DNA of 64,000 bases from JAGNRR01 sp964409905 (GTDB taxonomy: Bacteria; Bacteroidota; Bacteroidia; Chitinophagales; Chitinophagaceae). This document shows positions 60,250 to 64,000 of this stretch, piece by piece. Made by a program: the position numbers and the translations under genes. The notes under the pieces are model-generated. The model saw nothing but the letters and a program-made list of their open reading frames with translations. It was not told the DNA's origin and searched no databases. The stretch's first letter is position 1; every line of letters starts with the position of its first letter. Where the stretch lies: assembly GCA_964409905.1 (NCBI GenBank), contig CAYPET010000003.1:1-64000 (forward strand), written 5' to 3'.

Positions 60250-61656
60250 ATGAAGATTTCATTTCACGGCGCCGCGCGCACTGTAACCGGTTCTAAACAT
60301 ATTATCCATTTAAATAATGGTAAGAATATTTTGTTAGACTGTGGTCTTTTCCAGGGATTACGTGAAAAAACTAGAGAATATAATAGCACTTTGGGCTTCG
60401 ATGCTACCGAAATAGATTATGTTCTGCTCTCACATGCTCATATCGACCATACAGGCCTTTTGCCCAAACTGGTAAAAGAAGGTTTTAAGGGAAATATTTG
60501 GTGTACCGAAGCTACTGCGAACCTGGCTAAAATATTATTGGCCGACTCTGCATACATCCAGCAGGCTGATGTCAGTTTCGTAAATAAAATCCGCGCGAAA
60601 CAAGGTTTACAATATATAGCACCACTGTATACAATTGCAGATGCTGAAAGTGTATATCCACTTTTTAAGACATTGGAATACGGAAAACGTGTAAGAATTG
60701 ATGAAGATGTTGAGGTGATTTACACCGATGCCGGACATATTTTAGGCAGCGCATCAATACATATTATCCTAAATGAAAACGGCAAAGAAGTGCGACTAAC
60801 CTTTAGTGGTGATGTAGGGCGTTATCGTGATATCATTCTAAAATCGCCGAGCATATTCCCGCAATCGGATTATATTATTCTCGAGAGTACTTATGGCAAT
60901 TCCTTACACGAAAATTTTCGGCCGGCAAATGAAGAACTTCTCAGCTACATCGAAGAAGTGTGCGTTAAAAACAGAGGCAAGCTCATTATTCCGGCATTCA
61001 GTGTAGGCAGAACACAAGAAATACTTTACGATTTGAATATGCTTGAGCTTGAAAACCGATTGCCAGCTTTGCCATATTATGTTGACAGTCCATTGTCCAA
61101 TAAAGCCACAGAAGTTGTGCGATCGCACCCTGAATGTTACAATAAGCACGTACAAGAAATTCTCAAGCGCGATGATGATCCTTTTGGTTTTAAAGGTTTA
61201 AAATTCATTACCAAAGCCGAAGACTCCAAAGCACTGAATAGTCGTCATGAACCGATGGTTATAATTTCTGCAAGTGGCATGGCCGAGGCAGGGCGGGTAA
61301 AGCATCACATTGCCAACAGCATTGGCGATGAGCGTAACATGATTTTATTGGTAGGATATTGTGAGCCAAATTCGCTCGGCGCAAAGCTAATGAAGGGTGA
61401 TAAGCATGTTCGAATTTTTAGAGAGGAATACGAGGTAAAGGCACAAGTGGCCAGCATCCGCTCAATGAGTGCGCATGGCGATTATGACGATCTCTGTCAG
61501 TATTTGGCTTGCCAAAACCCTCAACTGGTTGACAAACTTTTTCTTGTTCATGGTGAATATGATGTGCAACAAGAATTTAAAAACCGCTTATTGAAAAAGG
61601 GGTTTCGAGATGTTATTATTCCTGATATGCATGAAACGATTGGCCTAGGTATTTAG
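60250..61656 (+). CDS. MBL-fold beta-CASP RNA-processing hydrolase
   Basis: A 468-aa metallo-beta-lactamase-fold nuclease. It begins MKISFHGAARTVTGSKH and has DCGLFQGLREK, the metal site HAHIDHTG (about 58-65), SGDVGRYRD, ESTYGNS and IIPAFSVGRTQEIL. The beta-CASP part is followed by the Zn-dependent RNA-specificity motif SASGMAEAGRVKHH, SIRSMSAHGDYDDL and VHGE. Related proteins are RNases (CPSF/RNase J-like). It overlaps the convergent membrane gene by 41 bp. Confidence 0.92.
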   Translation: MKISFHGAARTVTGSKHIIHLNNGKNILLDCGLFQGLREKTREYNSTLGFDATEIDYVLLSHAHIDHTGLLPKLVKEGFKGNIWCTEATANLAKILLADSAYIQQADVSFVNKIRAKQGLQYIAPLYTIADAESVYPLFKTLEYGKRVRIDEDVEVIYTDAGHILGSASIHIILNENGKEVRLTFSGDVGRYRDIILKSPSIFPQSDYIILESTYGNSLHENFRPANEELLSYIEEVCVKNRGKLIIPAFSVGRTQEILYDLNMLELENRLPALPYYVDSPLSNKATEVVRSHPECYNKHVQEILKRDDDPFGFKGLKFITKAEDSKALNSRHEPMVIISASGMAEAGRVKHHIANSIGDERNMILLVGYCEPNSLGAKLMKGDKHVRIFREEYEVKAQVASIRSMSAHGDYDDLCQYLACQNPQLVDKLFLVHGEYDVQQEFKNRLLKKGFRDVIIPDMHETIGLGI

Positions 61657-62827
61657 TCAACAGTTGGATGCTTTTAAAATAGAGTAATATTCCTAAAAAT
61701 AATGCTGTAAGCTTGGCATATTGCAAATTACAATTGTAAGCAATGGGTGTAATCGTAGTTTCATAATGCTCATTCAGCCAATAGGAAGTCAAGACTACCA
61801 GGAAACCAGAGAAAATCATTAGAACTATATTTTTAAGATTTATTGATGTTGCATTTTTCCAATAATGGTTAAAAAAATCGACAATCAAATTTCCGGCCCT
61901 TGGCCAAAATAATAATAGCGGCAAGGCAAAAAGTCTACTTTCTCTTGCCTCGGTAAATAATACGACCACCAAACTATTTATGAGTATCAAAAAAAGAAAA
62001 TAGCGTTTCCAGTTTTGCTTTAGGCCATTTTGAAAAGTAAAAAAGATAGGTACTATCAAAACCAACAAAAAAGAAAGAATCGTTTCTGTTCTAAATAAAA
62101 GAGTTGCCAAATTTTGTTTCCATAGCGTAAACCGAAAAGATTGTTCGGCATGCAAGCTATCAATACCTGTCCTGAAATAAACCAACTGAAATAGAATGAA
62201 AAAAGTGGTAACCATAAGGCTCGACCAAAAGAGAACTTTATGCTTATTGCTAGCCGCAATGTAAAAAATAGCAGGCAGAAAAAGCAGTGAGGTTTCTCTC
62301 GCGAAAATAGCTAACAAAAATGTCAATGCAAATACATAAAAATTATTTTTCAATAAAAGCAAATAGCTCAGTAATAAGAATAGGTATTGCAATGGTTCGT
62401 CATAAGTATAATTCGTGACAAAAAATGCAAAAAGTATAGAGTAGGAAACATAAAATACAATTACCGAAATCAACGATTCGCCTATCCGATATCCCAACTG
62501 CCGGGCCAAAAAAAATAAAACAAAACCACATAGCCACAAGGCCAACCCATTAATCATCAAAAATGCCGCTCCGAGCTCAATCGAAAAAGTCGCCGCCAAC
62601 CATTTTACAACTTTTGTTGTTAGCATTCTGCGTTTGAAGGTTGAGTGCGTATTGTGATAGTCAACAAACTCCTCTGCATAAGCATAGTTTATGCCTATTT
62701 GTTGCGGTTCTTTGCTATAAGCATTGTAACTGCTTAGCATATTTCCCTTATCGATACCAAAATGAGTATACCCTAGGAGTAAAACCCCAAAAGTGCTGAT
62801 AATTAATGCAAGTAATATAGTCTTCAT
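61616..62827 (-). CDS. Polytopic membrane protein, glycosyltransferase-like
   Basis: A 403-aa protein with about ten to eleven hydrophobic segments and no recognised catalytic domain. A first hydrophobic segment is followed by a periplasmic-type loop (about 22-75). A central YDEPLQYLFLLLSYLLLLKN and the region FARETSLLFLPAIF resemble GT-C-type glycosyltransferases or polysaccharide-synthesis membrane proteins, but no motif settles it. The last 14 codons overlap the end of the opposing beta-CASP gene. Its promoter lies within a palindrome (62856-62870). Confidence 0.55.
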   Translation of the reverse strand: MKTILLALIISTFGVLLLGYTHFGIDKGNMLSSYNAYSKEPQQIGINYAYAEEFVDYHNTHSTFKRRMLTTKVVKWLAATFSIELGAAFLMINGLALWLCGFVLFFLARQLGYRIGESLISVIVFYVSYSILFAFFVTNYTYDEPLQYLFLLLSYLLLLKNNFYVFALTFLLAIFARETSLLFLPAIFYIAASNKHKVLFWSSLMVTTFFILFQLVYFRTGIDSLHAEQSFRFTLWKQNLATLLFRTETILSFLLVLIVPIFFTFQNGLKQNWKRYFLFLILINSLVVVLFTEARESRLFALPLLLFWPRAGNLIVDFFNHYWKNATSINLKNIVLMIFSGFLVVLTSYWLNEHYETTITPIAYNCNLQYAKLTALFLGILLYFKSIQLLTKYLGQSFHAYQE

Positions 62828-62855
62828 GAATGCATAGGTTGCACAATGCCGTTGA

Positions 62856-62870
62856 CAAAGCTAAGCTTTG
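62856..62870. promoter_or_regulatory. Palindrome over a minus-strand -7 box
   Basis: CAAAGCT-A-AGCTTTG is a perfect inverted repeat. On the minus strand it contains TAGCTTTG (62863-62856), an exact -7 box, 28 nt before the ATG of the polytopic protein gene. A regulator binding the palindrome would cover the promoter. Confidence 0.45.
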
Positions 62871-63072
62871 AGATATAATAAATGTTGAACACTAATTCTT
62901 GAGGTTATAAAAAAGAAATTACTTTAAATAATAACCGATTATACTACCGATAAATTCCTCACCAAACATTGGTATTCAGCAACTTATCATCCCTTCAGTG
63001 ATTGGCAAAAAAGGATTTCTTGTAATATTTCCGGATAAATTTTCCCCATGACTCTTTATGAAATTTTAAAAA

Positions 63073-63087
63073 TGGCACGCAATTTGT
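63073..63087 (+). promoter_or_regulatory. Sigma-54-like promoter upstream of the CoA-binding gene
   Basis: TGGCACG (63073-63079), 4 nt, TTGT (63084-63087) matches the sigma-54 consensus TGGCACG-N4-TTGC at all seven -24 positions and three of four -12 positions. Start of transcription would be near 63099, 17 nt before the ATG at 63116. No clear TAnnTTTG box is seen here. Confidence 0.35.
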
Positions 63088-63115
63088 CTTAGAGTTGGAA
63101 ATTGAAAGTATTTTA

Positions 63116-63490
63116 ATGAAAGTCAAAAATTCTGTAGTTGTATTAGGCGCTTCCCCAAACCCGAATAGAACAAGTTATTTGGCAGCAAAATTATTAGCCC
63201 AGAAGGGATACAACGTAAAAGCATTTGGCAAACACGCCGGAAGTATTGATACGATTGCTATTTCTGATACTATCCCTATGAGTTTTAATCAAAATATAGA
63301 CGTTATCAGTATTTTTCTTAAGCCACATCAGCAAAAAGATTATTATACATACATACTAAATAGCAAGCCTAAAAGCATCATATTCAACCCAGGGTCCGAA
63401 AATCCCGAACTTGAAGCATTGGCAAAAATACACAGTATTAAAATCGTAAGTTGCTGTACCATTGCGCTTTCAGCGGTTGGCATGCTCTAG
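63116..63490 (+). CDS. CoA-binding domain protein (YccU-like)
   Basis: A 124-aa single Rossmann-fold CoA-binding domain. It begins SVVVLGASPNPNRTSYLAA and has GYNVKAFGKHAG, IDVISIFLKPHQQ and the conserved SIIFNPGSENPELEALA. Proteins of this type resemble the CoA-binding part of succinyl-CoA synthetase without the catalytic domain; function unknown. The ATG at 63116 starts the family-typical N-terminus; an upstream TTG (63095) would add seven residues. Confidence 0.85.
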   Translation: MKVKNSVVVLGASPNPNRTSYLAAKLLAQKGYNVKAFGKHAGSIDTIAISDTIPMSFNQNIDVISIFLKPHQQKDYYTYILNSKPKSIIFNPGSENPELEALAKIHSIKIVSCCTIALSAVGML

Positions 63491-63522
63491 TTTTACACAG
63501 TTGTTTTTAAGTTTTGATTTCG

Positions 63523-63549
63523 CCTAAAGTATTTTTTAAGTACTTTAGG
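63523..63549 (+). promoter_or_regulatory. Hairpin just before the YkuK-like gene
   Basis: CCTAAAGTA (63523-63531) pairs with TACTTTAGG (63541-63549) over a T-rich 9-nt loop. It ends 7 nt before the GTG at 63557, has no T-tail, and could affect translation start or bind a regulator. Confidence 0.3.
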
Positions 63550-63556
63550 GTCAGCA

Positions 63557-64000
63557 GTGAAAAGTTGGCGACATTTTAATGGTGAAGTTATCCATCATGA
63601 CATTTATGATGCCGTGGAAAAAGCCATCATCAAAGAAAAAGCAGACGGTCATAAATTGAAAGTTTGTATCGGCACAGACTCGCAACGAAAAGGCGAAGAA
63701 ACAGAGTACGCCACAGTTATCGTTTTTTTACGTGAAGGACGTGGTGGATTTATGTTTATTCATAACGAAAAAGACAATCGCCAAATATCAATAAAAGAAC
63801 GTATGCTATTAGAGGTAGCCAAAAGTATAGAAATTGCCTACCAACTATGTACTTTATTTAACCAATACGACGTGGACATGGAGGTACACGCCGATATCAA
63901 TACCAATCCGCAATTCAAAAGCAATGCGGCACTAAGCGAGGCTACGGGTTACATACTCGGTATGGGCTTTGCTTTCAAGGCAAAACCAGAAGCTTTTGCA
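63557..64000 (+). CDS. YkuK-like RNase H-fold protein (5' part only)
   Basis: 148 codons from a GTG start run to the window edge without a stop, so the gene is partial. SWRHFNGEVIHHDIYDAV, KVCIGTDSQRKGEETEYATVIVF, VEVHADIN-type DMEVHADINTNP, KSNAAL and the ending GYILGMGFAFKAKPEA match the YkuK/DUF458 family, an RNase H-like fold. The conserved acidic residues D in GTDSQ and D in HADIN are present. Function is unknown in the family. No ATG is available near the family start. Confidence 0.8.
   Translation, partial: MKSWRHFNGEVIHHDIYDAVEKAIIKEKADGHKLKVCIGTDSQRKGEETEYATVIVFLREGRGGFMFIHNEKDNRQISIKERMLLEVAKSIEIAYQLCTLFNQYDVDMEVHADINTNPQFKSNAALSEATGYILGMGFAFKAKPEAFA

Overview
The window is chromosomal DNA of a Bacteroidota bacterium, most likely of the Chitinophagales/Sphingobacteriales type. 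Several signs point there: promoters of the phylum-specific form TAnnTTTG, almost no Shine-Dalgarno sequences, proteins with type IX secretion (T9SS) C-terminal sorting domains, GldB and DUF4835 (PorD-like) proteins, and gene forms typical of the phylum (one-chain E1 alpha/beta dehydrogenase, formiminotransferase-cyclodeaminase fusion, bamD-omega-coaBC-DUF4835 cluster, eukaryotic-type citrate synthase). I see no tRNA, rRNA, insertion sequence, prophage, CRISPR array or recognisable defence island. This is mostly core genome.

Layout. 1-9.6 kb: PHP phosphoesterase, a GNAT-nitrilase fusion, a CorA transporter, an isoprenylcysteine-methyltransferase-like protein, the RNase P RNA (rnpB) abutting the formiminotransferase-cyclodeaminase gene, a possible small RNA, a thioesterase, a double OmpA protein and a periplasmic-binding-like protein. 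9.6-19 kb: MacB-like permease, aminopeptidase P, then a dense phospholipid group (pssA, plsY, cdsA, psd) mixed with prmA, a CPBP protease, ybeY and manC. 19-28 kb: aminotransferase, HU, exonuclease III, a T9SS cargo protein, prmC, recA with an unusual control region, rsmI and the (p)ppGpp enzyme rel. 28-36 kb: an EEP nuclease/phosphatase and two rhomboids (one apparently catalytically dead), then bamD-rpoZ-coaBC-DUF4835-DUF4296 and citrate synthase.

36-50 kb: a decayed gene fragment, a NadR-like kinase, a seven-heme cytochrome with TPRs, a large SNF2 helicase with two SWIM zinc fingers, an epimerase, the branched-chain-type E1 fusion, a second T9SS cargo protein, groL and groS. 50-64 kb: a cysteine-rich secreted protein, gldB, a beta-barrel protein, nadE, an amidohydrolase, purS, nadK, a BamA/TamA-like protein with envelope neighbours, a beta-CASP nuclease, a polytopic membrane protein, a CoA-binding protein, and the 5' part of a YkuK-type RNase H-fold gene cut by the window edge.

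I did not find a clear multi-gene undescribed system. The best leads are regulatory or small: (1) many promoters whose -7 box ends only 4-7 nt before the start codon, implying leaderless mRNAs; (2) a palindrome on the recA -7 box followed by a leader with mutually exclusive hairpins; (3) a candidate small RNA at 6.65 kb; (4) a pseudo-rhomboid paired with an active rhomboid; (5) a 15-codon ORF fused stop-to-start to psd; (6) a cysteine-rich, lysine-rich exported protein with a repeated CC motif; (7) a sigma-54-like site upstream of the CoA-binding gene. Start codons were chosen by eye, and all family assignments are by motif recognition without a database search.
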